Below are positions 47,559 through 56,231 of a DNA stretch of 64,000 nucleotides, piece after piece (position 1 is the stretch's first letter; every line of letters starts with the position of its first letter). Source of the stretch: Desulfomicrobium escambiense DSM 10707 (GTDB taxonomy: Bacteria > Desulfobacterota > Desulfovibrionia > Desulfovibrionales > Desulfomicrobiaceae). Both the position numbers and the translations under genes were made by a program. The DNA lies in NCBI RefSeq assembly GCF_000428825.1, contig NZ_AUAR01000017.1, forward strand, positions 1 to 64,000. Reading direction: 5' to 3'. The notes beneath the pieces are model-generated. The model did not search any database and was not told the origin of the DNA. It saw nothing but the letters and a program-made list of their open reading frames with translations.

Positions 47559-49817
47559 TTACCTATTTCCAAAAAGCGAATTGAAACGTCGCAGCAGGAT
47601 GCCCGGAGTCATACTGATCACGTCTAGCAGCGCAACGAATTCAATTCGTGAAGGTTCCATGTCTTCTAGTGGCCCAGTCGGAGTGTGACGCAAGTTGCGA
47701 CACTTGCCCTGCATAGCACGCCTCAGGAATGCATATACAAGCCGGGCCAGCAGAACGAATAATGTCGACCCTTCGGCGTTTTTCAGACCGTTCAAACGGT
47801 AGTTCCTAGTTACATGGTAGCGGAAACTTGGAGACCACTCGCCGCTGCTACCCGCATGTATGTGACGCACCACCGAAAATGGCTGGAACGCAATCTTCAA
47901 CCCGTTCTTACGCATTCGCCAGGACAGGTCGGTATCTTCATAATACATGAAAAATCGCGGATCAAAACCACCTAGCTTCAGAAAGACATGGCGCGGCATC
48001 AGAACACTGCAGCCGCAAAATGCTTCGCAGTCCCTAACCCCATCGAATTGCCCCCTGTCAGGCTGGTTAATGCCTATATCGGCAGCAGTTCCGTATTCGT
48101 CGAGTTGACTGCCGGCATTGTTGATGACCCATGCTGCAGCACTCCGGAGATCCGTCGGAATATCAATTTCAAATCTGGCAAAATGTTCTGTAAGGCGGCA
48201 AGATCCTAGAGGCACACCCTCGCACTCCACCTCCAATTCCACCTCCTCGCGCCGTCCCGTCACGCTTGCCACAATGTACAAGCGCAAGGGTGTGTCTACA
48301 GCGTCCTCATTCACCGGAAGCATTAGTTCGGCATCACCACATGTCCAGCGCACAACACGCCCACTGGACCATTTCTCTTCATCATAAAAACCACTAACTG
48401 CCAGGGGCTTTATGTAACCGACGCCGCAAATGTGCGTACTGGAAAACTCGATTGCAGCCCCGAGGGCTCGAGTATCGCCCCCCTCTGGTGTGAACACCTG
48501 GCAGCGTAAACGAAAAGACAGAAAACGGTTAAAGAAACGAATCTTGGGCGAAACAGCACCTACCGAATCGCCGTCTGCCGTTCGGCTTACCCATGTACCC
48601 ACTAGAAGTTCAAGCCAATCAGGGTCGACAACAGTATCGTTATTGATCAACGCCAGTAGGGACGATGAGGCTGCTTGGACGCCAAGGTTGTTGCCACCCG
48701 CAAAGCCGAGGTTTCTTTCGCTACGGACCACCTTCACAAAAGGATACGCTTGGCGCAGAAAATCTGCGGAACCATCCGTGGACGCGTTGTCGACGACAAT
48801 GATCTCAGCCGGGGGAAGGCTCTGCACAAGAAGGCTGTCAATCAGGCCGGGGAGAAACGCCAGCCCGTTGAAATTGACAGTGATCACGCTGACTTTGGGA
48901 ACCACACTGCGGAGACAGTTCATCCATTTCGAGTTGCAAGCAACTTGAGTGTCAATAGTAGCTGTCAGGCGCGACACAGTGCATTCGGTCAAGCCTCCGA
49001 GGGCATGCACAAGGGTGTCAGTATCGGCAACCTGCTTGATCCCGTAGATCTCGCGGACCGGCAGTTCGATTCGTCCGCGTTCCTCCCATGTGGAACGATC
49101 CAGGGCAACCACAGTAGCGGAGTTCAAACCGCTATCTTCGATGTTCCGAGAGCAACTCAAGCCCACATAAAGCAAATCCTGGCCGACGCATATACCGCGA
49201 GTGTAGCCGCTCAGCACAACTCTGCGCAGAAGGCGCATTTCCGAATCATATTCACGGATTTCCTTCTGTTCAGAATTGGCGAGCAGCAGTCGCTCCCCGT
49301 CCGGCACCAAGCTGTGGGGTTGGGACAGGCCCTCAATGAGCGTCCGTCCCCCAGTCAACTCGCGAACAAATCCCGCTCCTTCTGTCGCCATTTTGTAGCC
49401 CCGCGTGGAGGCAAATTCTCCGAAAGCAGAATAGACAACGGTACCATGCCACTGGGCTAGACAGTTAATGTGCCAAGAATCATCTGACTCAGAAAAAGTC
49501 CAACGCTGAATTTCGCGACCCTGAGAATCAAGACGAATCACCTCATTGCCCATCGTACCAACGATGTAGCAGGATTCCCCGGCTAAAAGCACATCGTGAA
49601 TATCGTCGAAAAGGACCTGTTCGCTCGCCACCTCCCAAGTATTATCACCGCTCAGAGCTACGGCTCTGGGTTGCAACCCACGGAGCACTGAAGCCCCTAC
49701 CACATCAAGCCCAGTGCAATGGAGGGAATCAATCTTCCTCAGTTTCCCTCCGTGAAGTAAGAAAAACCCACCACCGTTGGGGCAAGATATGAGTAACCTG
49801 TCGAAAATTTTATCCAT
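47559..49817 (-). CDS. DUF4915-GT2 fusion glycosyltransferase (752 aa) with inserted beta module
   Basis: Residues 1-305 resemble the DUF4915/beta-propeller family: LLISCPNGGGFFLLHGG, QPHSLVPDGERLLLANSEQKEI and YTRGICVGQDLLYVGLSCSRN. Residues about 308-680 are a GT2 (VSVITVNFNGLAFLPGLI, DNASTDGS, NLGFAGGNNLGV, INNDT, and FMYYEDTDLSWRM). Between the donor and acceptor parts (about 474-585) sits a beta-rich insert: SGFYDEEKW...RWTCGDAELMLP...LDEYGTAADIG. The ATG at 49817 overlaps the end of wzt by 8 bp. A propeller joined to a glycosyltransferase suggests glycan recognition, but function is unknown. Confidence 0.85.
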   Translation of the reverse strand: MDKIFDRLLISCPNGGGFFLLHGGKLRKIDSLHCTGLDVVGASVLRGLQPRAVALSGDNTWEVASEQVLFDDIHDVLLAGESCYIVGTMGNEVIRLDSQGREIQRWTFSESDDSWHINCLAQWHGTVVYSAFGEFASTRGYKMATEGAGFVRELTGGRTLIEGLSQPHSLVPDGERLLLANSEQKEIREYDSEMRLLRRVVLSGYTRGICVGQDLLYVGLSCSRNIEDSGLNSATVVALDRSTWEERGRIELPVREIYGIKQVADTDTLVHALGGLTECTVSRLTATIDTQVACNSKWMNCLRSVVPKVSVITVNFNGLAFLPGLIDSLLVQSLPPAEIIVVDNASTDGSADFLRQAYPFVKVVRSERNLGFAGGNNLGVQAASSSLLALINNDTVVDPDWLELLVGTWVSRTADGDSVGAVSPKIRFFNRFLSFRLRCQVFTPEGGDTRALGAAIEFSSTHICGVGYIKPLAVSGFYDEEKWSSGRVVRWTCGDAELMLPVNEDAVDTPLRLYIVASVTGRREEVELEVECEGVPLGSCRLTEHFARFEIDIPTDLRSAAAWVINNAGSQLDEYGTAADIGINQPDRGQFDGVRDCEAFCGCSVLMPRHVFLKLGGFDPRFFMYYEDTDLSWRMRKNGLKIAFQPFSVVRHIHAGSSGEWSPSFRYHVTRNYRLNGLKNAEGSTLFVLLARLVYAFLRRAMQGKCRNLRHTPTGPLEDMEPSRIEFVALLDVISMTPGILLRRFNSLFGNR

Positions 49818-51165
49818 TTACACTCCAACTGCACTCGAAGCCGAAATCCACAATTTCCGTCGCACGACTGCCGGGAACCGGCAATACCCTAAACGCAAGA
49901 ACGTCCGCCTTTCTATGCAATACAACTTCTTCGTTGGAACCGTCACAGCCGAACACGCCGGAATTGACAAAATAAACCCCCGGGTTCAGATGGCAGTTGA
50001 AGAAATAATCAACTTCAAAGCCTTCCCCAGCCTCCACTACCGACAACCCTTCGTCTTGGGACGCCGCCGACAGTCCCCCGCCAAGAGGCATGCCGGTACC
50101 TGTCTTGATCAACATCGAGAAACGAACATTTGTAACAGCACGTTCGAAACGCACGTCGTAACGAAAACAGTAACGGCGCCCCCTGATGAGCCCATTTACT
50201 TGGCGTCCGTCCAGAGTGAAGATACGAGCGTCACCAATGTGCGCACCACGAGACTCAAAAACCATCGTACTTTGAGGGATGAAGCCCGAGTCAAAGATCT
50301 CCTCTGAGCCACCACATGCAACCGACTCGCCAAGGATTCCCCCGAAGGGGTCTGCCACAAAAGCTGCACCCTCATCTTCAAAACGGGCGCCTGCGATTGA
50401 AGCACGAATTGCCTCCCGCTTTTGGGCTGGGGCGTAAAGGAGTTTCTGATAGCTACCCACCACCCGTTTTGGCCGTCCGACGGTTAGGAGATCGCCCCCA
50501 TCAAGCAGAATCGCCCGGTCGCAAAGGTCAACGACAGTCACTCCCGAATGGGACACAAACAGAACCGTTGCGCCCGTCCTTCGGATCGCCTCAATACGGG
50601 AAAAGCACTTCCGTTGAAAAAGTTCGTCTCCCACCGACAGCGCCTCATCTACCACCAGTATTAGGGGGTCCACGTTGATGGCAACCGCAAAAGCGAGGCG
50701 CACAACCATACCACTCGAATAGCTTTTGACAGGCTGATCCATAAAAGCGCCAATATCAGCAAAATCGGCAATCGTGTCGAAACGCGCATCAATTTCCGCG
50801 CGGCTAAGACCTAAGACGCAACCGTTTAGATACACGTTTTCACGTCCGCTAAATTCTGGACTGAAGCCACTCCCCAACTCCAGCAGTGCAGCGATTCGAC
50901 CGCTTGTAATGACATGTCCACATGTTGGACGGAGCGTTCCGCAGATCAACTGAAGCAAAGTGGATTTTCCACTGCCGTTACGACCTACAATACCTACGCA
51001 TTCGCCTTTGCGTACCTCAAACGACACATCCTTGAGCGCCCAAAACTCGCGATAATACTGTCTTCGTCCCCGCATAAGCATCTGCATTAAACGATCACGA
51101 GGCTTGTCGTAAATTTGGTAACATTTGCTCAGGTGGTCAACTTTAATGGCTATATCAGAGGACAT
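49810..51165 (-). CDS. wzt: O-polysaccharide ABC exporter ATPase Wzt with C-terminal glycan-binding domain (451 aa)
   Basis: N-terminal ATPase: Walker A GRNGSGKST, signature SYSSGMVVRLAFA, Walker B LILVVDEALSVGD. The C-terminal part (about 255-451) fits the Wzt_C beta-sandwich that recognises the modified non-reducing end of O-polysaccharide in such exporters. The start is ATG 51165, which overlaps the wzm stop by 11 bp; the frame upstream is a shadow. It works with Wzm to export an undecaprenyl-linked glycan. Confidence 0.93.
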   Translation of the reverse strand: MSSDIAIKVDHLSKCYQIYDKPRDRLMQMLMRGRRQYYREFWALKDVSFEVRKGECVGIVGRNGSGKSTLLQLICGTLRPTCGHVITSGRIAALLELGSGFSPEFSGRENVYLNGCVLGLSRAEIDARFDTIADFADIGAFMDQPVKSYSSGMVVRLAFAVAINVDPLILVVDEALSVGDELFQRKCFSRIEAIRRTGATVLFVSHSGVTVVDLCDRAILLDGGDLLTVGRPKRVVGSYQKLLYAPAQKREAIRASIAGARFEDEGAAFVADPFGGILGESVACGGSEEIFDSGFIPQSTMVFESRGAHIGDARIFTLDGRQVNGLIRGRRYCFRYDVRFERAVTNVRFSMLIKTGTGMPLGGGLSAASQDEGLSVVEAGEGFEVDYFFNCHLNPGVYFVNSGVFGCDGSNEEVVLHRKADVLAFRVLPVPGSRATEIVDFGFECSWSVNG

Positions 51166-51973
51166 CAGCAAACCCCTGACGCGTTTTCTGGAACCAAGCG
51201 AACCCCAACCAAGCCACGCAGAGCGTCGCCGAGTAATATCCGACAAGCAGTAGCCAATCAGGCGAATCTCCCCAAAAAAGAACAGCCCTAGTCTGCTCAA
51301 TGGCAGGCATCAGCGGGTTTAACAGCAATATATAACGGTACGCCTCTGGTAGCGCGGTGATCGGGTAAAAAATAGGCGATAAAAACATCAAGACCGTAGT
51401 CAGCAACCCTACGATCTGGGATACATCTCGCAAATATACTCCCAAAGAGGTCAGGGCCCAAGATACACCCATGATGAAAAAGCACAGGGGGAGCAATATC
51501 AGAGGCAGATACAAAACCGTGAGATGCGGCAAACCATAAAGCAAACAATACGCTCCAATCCACACAAATACACTGATCGCGGTATGGAACAAGGCTGCGC
51601 AAAGAGCCACCCATGGTAAAATTTCCAAGGGGAAAATCACCTTCTTCACGTAGTTGACATTGGACAAGATAAGACCCGGAGCTCGACCGAAACATTCGGC
51701 AAAAAGGTTAAACACGATCAATCCTGCGAATAGAACCAAGGCAAACTCGGTCTTAGTGCCTGTTCCGTCACCCCAGCGAGCCTTGAAAACTACGCTAAAG
51801 ACAAAGGTGTACACGGCCAGCATGAACAAAGGATGAAAAAAAGACCAAAAGATACCAAGAAATGATCCGCGATAACGCCCCACGACTTCGCGCTTGGTTA
51901 ATGCCATGACCAGTGAGCGATTACGCCACAGACTGACAATCATCTCATAAGGGGAAACTGAAAAATTGCGCAT
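51155..51973 (-). CDS. wzm: O-polysaccharide ABC exporter permease Wzm (272 aa)
   Basis: ABC-2-type permease: NRSLVMALTKREVVGRYRGSFLG near the N-terminus, then six hydrophobic helices (for example FALVLFAGLIVFNLFAECFGR and LPLCFFIMGVSWALTSLGVYLRD) and the conserved late FLSPIFYPITALP segment. ATG 51973 follows a TTG; AGGA is about 11 nt upstream. It partners with Wzt for export of a completed O-chain or similar polymer. Confidence 0.94.
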   Translation of the reverse strand: MRNFSVSPYEMIVSLWRNRSLVMALTKREVVGRYRGSFLGIFWSFFHPLFMLAVYTFVFSVVFKARWGDGTGTKTEFALVLFAGLIVFNLFAECFGRAPGLILSNVNYVKKVIFPLEILPWVALCAALFHTAISVFVWIGAYCLLYGLPHLTVLYLPLILLPLCFFIMGVSWALTSLGVYLRDVSQIVGLLTTVLMFLSPIFYPITALPEAYRYILLLNPLMPAIEQTRAVLFWGDSPDWLLLVGYYSATLCVAWLGFAWFQKTRQGFADVL

Positions 51974-52003
51974 CAAAAACCGTGTCCTTTCAAAATTAAC
52001 CGC

Positions 52004-53104
52004 TCACAGGTCGTACTGTTGGGCGATCCATTGACGATATTCGCCGGTTTGCACATCGCGCCACCACGTTTCGTTTTCCAAATACCACTGAATCGCCTTG
52101 CGTATTCCCGTGGCAAAGCTTTCCTTGGTGGTGAAGCCCAGGATCATTTTCGTTTTAGTTGCGTCTATGGCGTATCGCCGATCATGCCCGGGCCGGTCGG
52201 TGACAAAGGTAATCAAATTCTCGGCCTTTCCTTTCAGTGCAGACTCGGCTTTGGGAAAAGCTTTCCGATTGCCTTCATCTTGCATGGCTTGATTCATCAA
52301 CCCGCAGATTAGTCTGACAATATCGATATTGGCCCACTCGTTGTCGCCGCCGATATTGAAACACTCGCCAACCTTGTCTGACTTGAGGATCAAATCGATG
52401 CCACGGCAATGGTCTTCCACATACAGCCAGTCGCGTATCTGCAAGCCGTCGCCGTACACAGGCAACGGCCGGTCATCCAGGATATTGGTGATGACCAGAG
52501 GGATGAGCTTCTCGGGGAAGTGATATGGCCCGTAATTGTTCGAGCAGTTGCTGATGGTCACCGGCAGACCATACGTTTCCATGTAGGCCCGAACCAGATG
52601 ATCCGAAGCGGCCTTGCTCGCTGCATAGGGGGAGTTTGGCGCGTAGGGCGTTGTCTCCGTGAAGGCCGGGTCATCCGGCCCCAGAGTGCCATAGACCTCG
52701 TCAGTGGAAACGTGGTGAAAACGAACGGTTCTTTTCCCTTCCCACTCCTCCAGCCAGACCCGGCGGGCGGCCTTCAGCAGGCTGTGAGTGCCGACGATGT
52801 TCGTTTCGATAAAGGCATCCGGCCCGAGGATGGAGCGGTCCACGTGTGACTCGGCGGCGAAATGGACCAGCGTGTCGATCTCGTGCTTGCGGAGCAGTTC
52901 TTCAACCAGCGTCTGGTCAAGGATATTGCCATGCACAAACAGAAACTTGTCCGAATCTTCCAGATCAGCAATATTGGCGCGATTGCCCGCATACGTCAGC
53001 GCATCCAAAACAATTACCATATCATCAGGATATTTCGCCCGCCAGTAGCGGGCGAAATTGGAGCCGATAAACCCTGCTCCTCCGGTGACCAATAGCCGGC
53101 TCAT
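52004..53104 (-). CDS. rmlB: dTDP-glucose 4,6-dehydratase (366 aa)
   Basis: SDR enzyme of dTDP-rhamnose synthesis. It has NAD-binding [44 protein letters not shown], the [15 protein letters not shown] catalytic Tyr-Lys, and [18 protein letters not shown]. Length normal. ATG 53104 overlaps the stop of rmlC by ATGA. Confidence 0.97.
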   Translation of the reverse strand: MSRLLVTGGAGFIGSNFARYWRAKYPDDMVIVLDALTYAGNRANIADLEDSDKFLFVHGNILDQTLVEELLRKHEIDTLVHFAAESHVDRSILGPDAFIETNIVGTHSLLKAARRVWLEEWEGKRTVRFHHVSTDEVYGTLGPDDPAFTETTPYAPNSPYAASKAASDHLVRAYMETYGLPVTISNCSNNYGPYHFPEKLIPLVITNILDDRPLPVYGDGLQIRDWLYVEDHCRGIDLILKSDKVGECFNIGGDNEWANIDIVRLICGLMNQAMQDEGNRKAFPKAESALKGKAENLITFVTDRPGHDRRYAIDATKTKMILGFTTKESFATGIRKAIQWYLENETWWRDVQTGEYRQWIAQQYDL

Positions 53105-53685
53105 TGTCTCATCTCCATCGCTGTGCGCCGGAAGGAGAACCCATCCGGAAACACCTCAGCCTCGACCAAGCGAGCGCCCTGCAGATCCTTGCCGGAGAGC
53201 ACTGGCTCGCAATCCAGGGGCCAGAGGATATTCAGGTCCGGATCGTTCCAGACAATGGAGCGCTCATGTTCGGGCGCATAGAAGTCCGTACACTTGTACA
53301 TGAAAGCGGCCCGGTCGCTGAGTACGCAAAAGCCGTGCGCAAAGCCCGGCGGCACCCAGAGCATACGCTTGTTCTCGGCCGAAAGCCGCACCCCGACCCA
53401 TTTGCCGAACCACTTCGAGCCGCTGCGGATATCGACGGCCACGTCGAACACTTCGCCCTCTGCAACGCGCACCAGTTTACCTTGGGGCTGACGGATCTGG
53501 TAGTGCAGGCCGCGCAAAATCCCCCTGCCGGACAGGCTGTGATTGTCTTGCACGAAATCAAAATCGATCCCATTCTCGGCAAAGGTCTTACGTTGCCAAG
53601 TTTCCATGAAAAACCCGCGCTCGTCGCCAAAGACACGCGGCTCGATGATCACGACATCGGGGATTTCCGTTTTGATGAAGCGCAC
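53101..53685 (-). CDS. rmlC: dTDP-4-dehydrorhamnose 3,5-epimerase (194 aa)
   Basis: Cupin epimerase: [38 protein letters not shown] (catalytic His), and [14 protein letters not shown] leading to [15 protein letters not shown]. It converts dTDP-4-keto-6-deoxyglucose to the rhamno form. Spaced 3 bp from rmlA. Confidence 0.97.
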   Translation of the reverse strand: MRFIKTEIPDVVIIEPRVFGDERGFFMETWQRKTFAENGIDFDFVQDNHSLSGRGILRGLHYQIRQPQGKLVRVAEGEVFDVAVDIRSGSKWFGKWVGVRLSAENKRMLWVPPGFAHGFCVLSDRAAFMYKCTDFYAPEHERSIVWNDPDLNILWPLDCEPVLSGKDLQGARLVEAEVFPDGFSFRRTAMEMRQ

Positions 53686-53688
53686 CGT

Positions 53689-54573
53689 CTACTCCCCGCC
53701 GGACAAAATTTTCAGAAGATAGACGCCGTAACCGCTCTTTTTCTGCTCCTCGCCGAGTCGCCTAAGTTGCGAAGCATCAATGAAGCCCTGACGGTAGGCG
53801 ATTTCTTCCGGACAGGCGATTTTAAGTCCCTGGCGCTTCTCGATGGTCTGAACGAACAGGGAAGCTTCTAGCAGGTTGTCATGGGTGCCGGTATCGAGCC
53901 ACGCGCTACCCCGGCCCAATTTCTCCAGGCAAAGGGCGCCGGATTCAAGGTAGCATCGGTTCACATCCGTGATTTCCAACTCGCCCCGGGCCGACGGCGT
54001 TATGGACTTTGCGATGTCCACCACGGAACTGTCGTAAAAATACAAGCCGGTCACGGCATAGTTTGACTTGGGCTTTTCAGGCTTCTCTTCCAGCGACGTC
54101 ATGTTTCCGTTCGCGTCGAAGCCCGCCACGCCGTATGCCCGCGGATCGGATACGTGATAACCGAAAACCGTCGCCCCGCTTTCCCTGGCCGCGGCCCGGC
54201 GCAGCTTTTCCGACAGCGTGTGGCCAAAAAAGATGTTGTCCCCGAGCACTAGGGCCGAGGGAGCACCATCCAGAAAATTTTCACCAATGATGAAAGCCTG
54301 GGCCAAACCATCAGGAGACGGCTGCTCAGCATACGAGAGCCGAATACCCCACTGGTTCCCATCGCCTAGAAGGCGTTCGAAAAACGGTAGGTCCAAGGGC
54401 GTGGAAATGACCAGGATATCCCTGATTCCCGCCAGCATGAGGGTGCTGAGCGGGTAGTAGATCATGGGCTTGTCATATACCGGCATGAGCTGCTTGCTGA
54501 CCCCTTTGGTCAAGGGGTAGAGCCGGGTCCCGGACCCGCCGGCGAGTATGATGCCCTTGCGTTCGATATTCAC
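53689..54573 (-). CDS. rmlA: Glucose-1-phosphate thymidylyltransferase (294 aa)
   Basis: Nucleotidyltransferase: [17 protein letters not shown] near the N-terminus, [35 protein letters not shown], and [20 protein letters not shown]. It makes dTDP-glucose, the precursor used by RmlB and RmlC. First of the three rml genes. rmlD is not found in the window, so the final reduction to dTDP-rhamnose is either elsewhere or the pathway diverts. Confidence 0.97.
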   Translation of the reverse strand: MNIERKGIILAGGSGTRLYPLTKGVSKQLMPVYDKPMIYYPLSTLMLAGIRDILVISTPLDLPFFERLLGDGNQWGIRLSYAEQPSPDGLAQAFIIGENFLDGAPSALVLGDNIFFGHTLSEKLRRAAARESGATVFGYHVSDPRAYGVAGFDANGNMTSLEEKPEKPKSNYAVTGLYFYDSSVVDIAKSITPSARGELEITDVNRCYLESGALCLEKLGRGSAWLDTGTHDNLLEASLFVQTIEKRQGLKIACPEEIAYRQGFIDASQLRRLGEEQKKSGYGVYLLKILSGGE

Positions 54574-54647
54574 AGACTAAAGCTCCTCACGGTCAATGCA
54601 ACAAAGCAATCCATCCAAAACGTTCATCGCGTCGATCCGCACACATT

Positions 54648-55451
54648 TCACTGCACAAGAAACCAGGGGTTGAGAAGATCTTCCTTGTTGTAGCGAAGCT
54701 CATCCCCTGTTTTCCAAGACGTAATTTTTTTTCCGGCGAATTTTACGATGGCGTGTCCGGCCGCGATATCCCACTCCATGGTCGGACCGAGCCGCGGATA
54801 CATGTCCGCGGCACCTTCAGCGACTCGGCATATCTTGAGCGAACTCCCTGCCGGTACGATCTCCACCTTGCCGCGCTCTTCCCGTACCTTTTCAACAAAA
54901 GCGGCAAACTCCGGCGAAGAGTGCGAACGAGAGCCCATGATGACCAAAGCATCCTCACCGCGGCCGGCCAAGGGCAAACGCAATCCCTTCCGGCATAGCT
55001 CGCCGTGGGCTGTCGAGGAGGGATTATCCACCCGAAAGGACCCGACTCCCGCCGCTGCGAAGAACAATTCTCTCGCCACAGGCGCAAAAACTACTCCACA
55101 AACGGGCTCGTGATCGTGGATCAACGCAATGTTGACGGTAAATTCCCCGTTTCGCTTGATGAACTCTTTCGTTCCATCAAGAGGATCCACGATCCAAAGC
55201 GGATTCCAGCCGCGCCGCTCAGTGTATGGAATGCTTCGCCCCTCTTCGCTGAGAACCGAGTACGGGGTCTGCTCCAGAATGTTCATAATCACAGAATGCG
55301 CCGCACGATCCGCTTCGGTCAGGGGGGAGTTGTCACTCTTCAGTTCCACACCGTACGCCGATGCGGCATACACATCCATGATGGCCCGGCCTGCCGTCAC
55401 AGCCGCCTCAATGGCCGCGTCGAGACAGACTCGCAAATCAGCGGGAAACAT
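54648..55451 (-). CDS. cysQ: 3'(2'),5'-bisphosphate nucleotidase CysQ (267 aa)
   Basis: Inositol-monophosphatase fold. Motifs: LSEEGRSIPY, WIVDPLDGTKEFIKRNGEFTVNIALIHDHEPV (metal-binding D-P-x-D-G-T), and the late WDIAAGHAIV. It hydrolyses PAP to AMP. The ATG at 55451 overlaps cysC by 14 bp, with GGAG 7 nt upstream. Placed right after cysC, it would clear PAP produced by a PAPS-using sulfotransferase. Confidence 0.93.
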   Translation of the reverse strand: MFPADLRVCLDAAIEAAVTAGRAIMDVYAASAYGVELKSDNSPLTEADRAAHSVIMNILEQTPYSVLSEEGRSIPYTERRGWNPLWIVDPLDGTKEFIKRNGEFTVNIALIHDHEPVCGVVFAPVARELFFAAAGVGSFRVDNPSSTAHGELCRKGLRLPLAGRGEDALVIMGSRSHSSPEFAAFVEKVREERGKVEIVPAGSSLKICRVAEGAADMYPRLGPTMEWDIAAGHAIVKFAGKKITSWKTGDELRYNKEDLLNPWFLVQ

Positions 55452-56058
55452 GCTCTGGCTCCAGTTGCTCCATGACGAAGGACACAATCCGGTCAACACA
55501 CCCCTGGACCGTGCAGGAATCAGTTTCCACAACCAGCGATGGGCTTAAAGGCTCTTCATAAGGCGCTGAAACTCCAGTGTAATTCTGAATCTTTCCGGCC
55601 CTGGCCAACTTGTACAAGCCCTTTACGTCCCGCTCTTCACAGACCTCCACGGGGCACTTCACGTAAATCTCGAAAAAATCCCTCTCGCCGACAATCTCCC
55701 GCACCTTTTGTCGGTCCCTTTCCAAGGGTGAAATGAACGCGGTCAGGCACAGAATCCCGGCGTCGAGGAAAAGTTTGACCATCTCAGCGATGCGCCGCAA
55801 ATTCTCGGCCCGTGCCTCTGGCGAAAAACTCAAGTCTCCACAGAGGCCGTGACGGACATTATCACCGTCGAAAACATATGTACGCATCCCACTCCGATAC
55901 AGTTCCTCTTCAACCGCATGGGCGAGCGTGGACTTCCCGGATCCCGAGAGCCCCGTAAACCAAAACACCTTTGCGGGATGCCTGTTCAACGATTCTCGGG
56001 CCAAGCGGTCAATTTTGCCTCGGTAGACAACCGTATTTGGCGACTTGAGCATATTCAT
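55438..56058 (-). CDS. cysC: Adenylylsulfate (APS) kinase CysC (206 aa)
   Basis: APS kinase with Walker [31 protein letters not shown], and FISPLERDRQKVREIV. It makes PAPS from APS. In a sulfate reducer the dissimilatory pathway uses APS directly, so a kinase in a glycan cluster next to CysQ suggests sulfation of a glycan or lipid. No sulfotransferase gene was recognised in the window. Confidence 0.94.
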   Translation of the reverse strand: MNMLKSPNTVVYRGKIDRLARESLNRHPAKVFWFTGLSGSGKSTLAHAVEEELYRSGMRTYVFDGDNVRHGLCGDLSFSPEARAENLRRIAEMVKLFLDAGILCLTAFISPLERDRQKVREIVGERDFFEIYVKCPVEVCEERDVKGLYKLARAGKIQNYTGVSAPYEEPLSPSLVVETDSCTVQGCVDRIVSFVMEQLEPEHVSR

Positions 56059-56231
56059 AATCAGGCCGAGCCTTAATCACCCCTTTCTTCTTAGGTCAAC
56101 CGGCATTTCGGTATGACAAACCAGCGTTGCGTCACCCGACAGAGCCTGCCGTCTGACGCGAATCTTTCCAGCCGGCCGAAAACACCGACCCATATCAGCA
56201 AACGGCGCTTTTGACCAAGCACGCACCCCAC

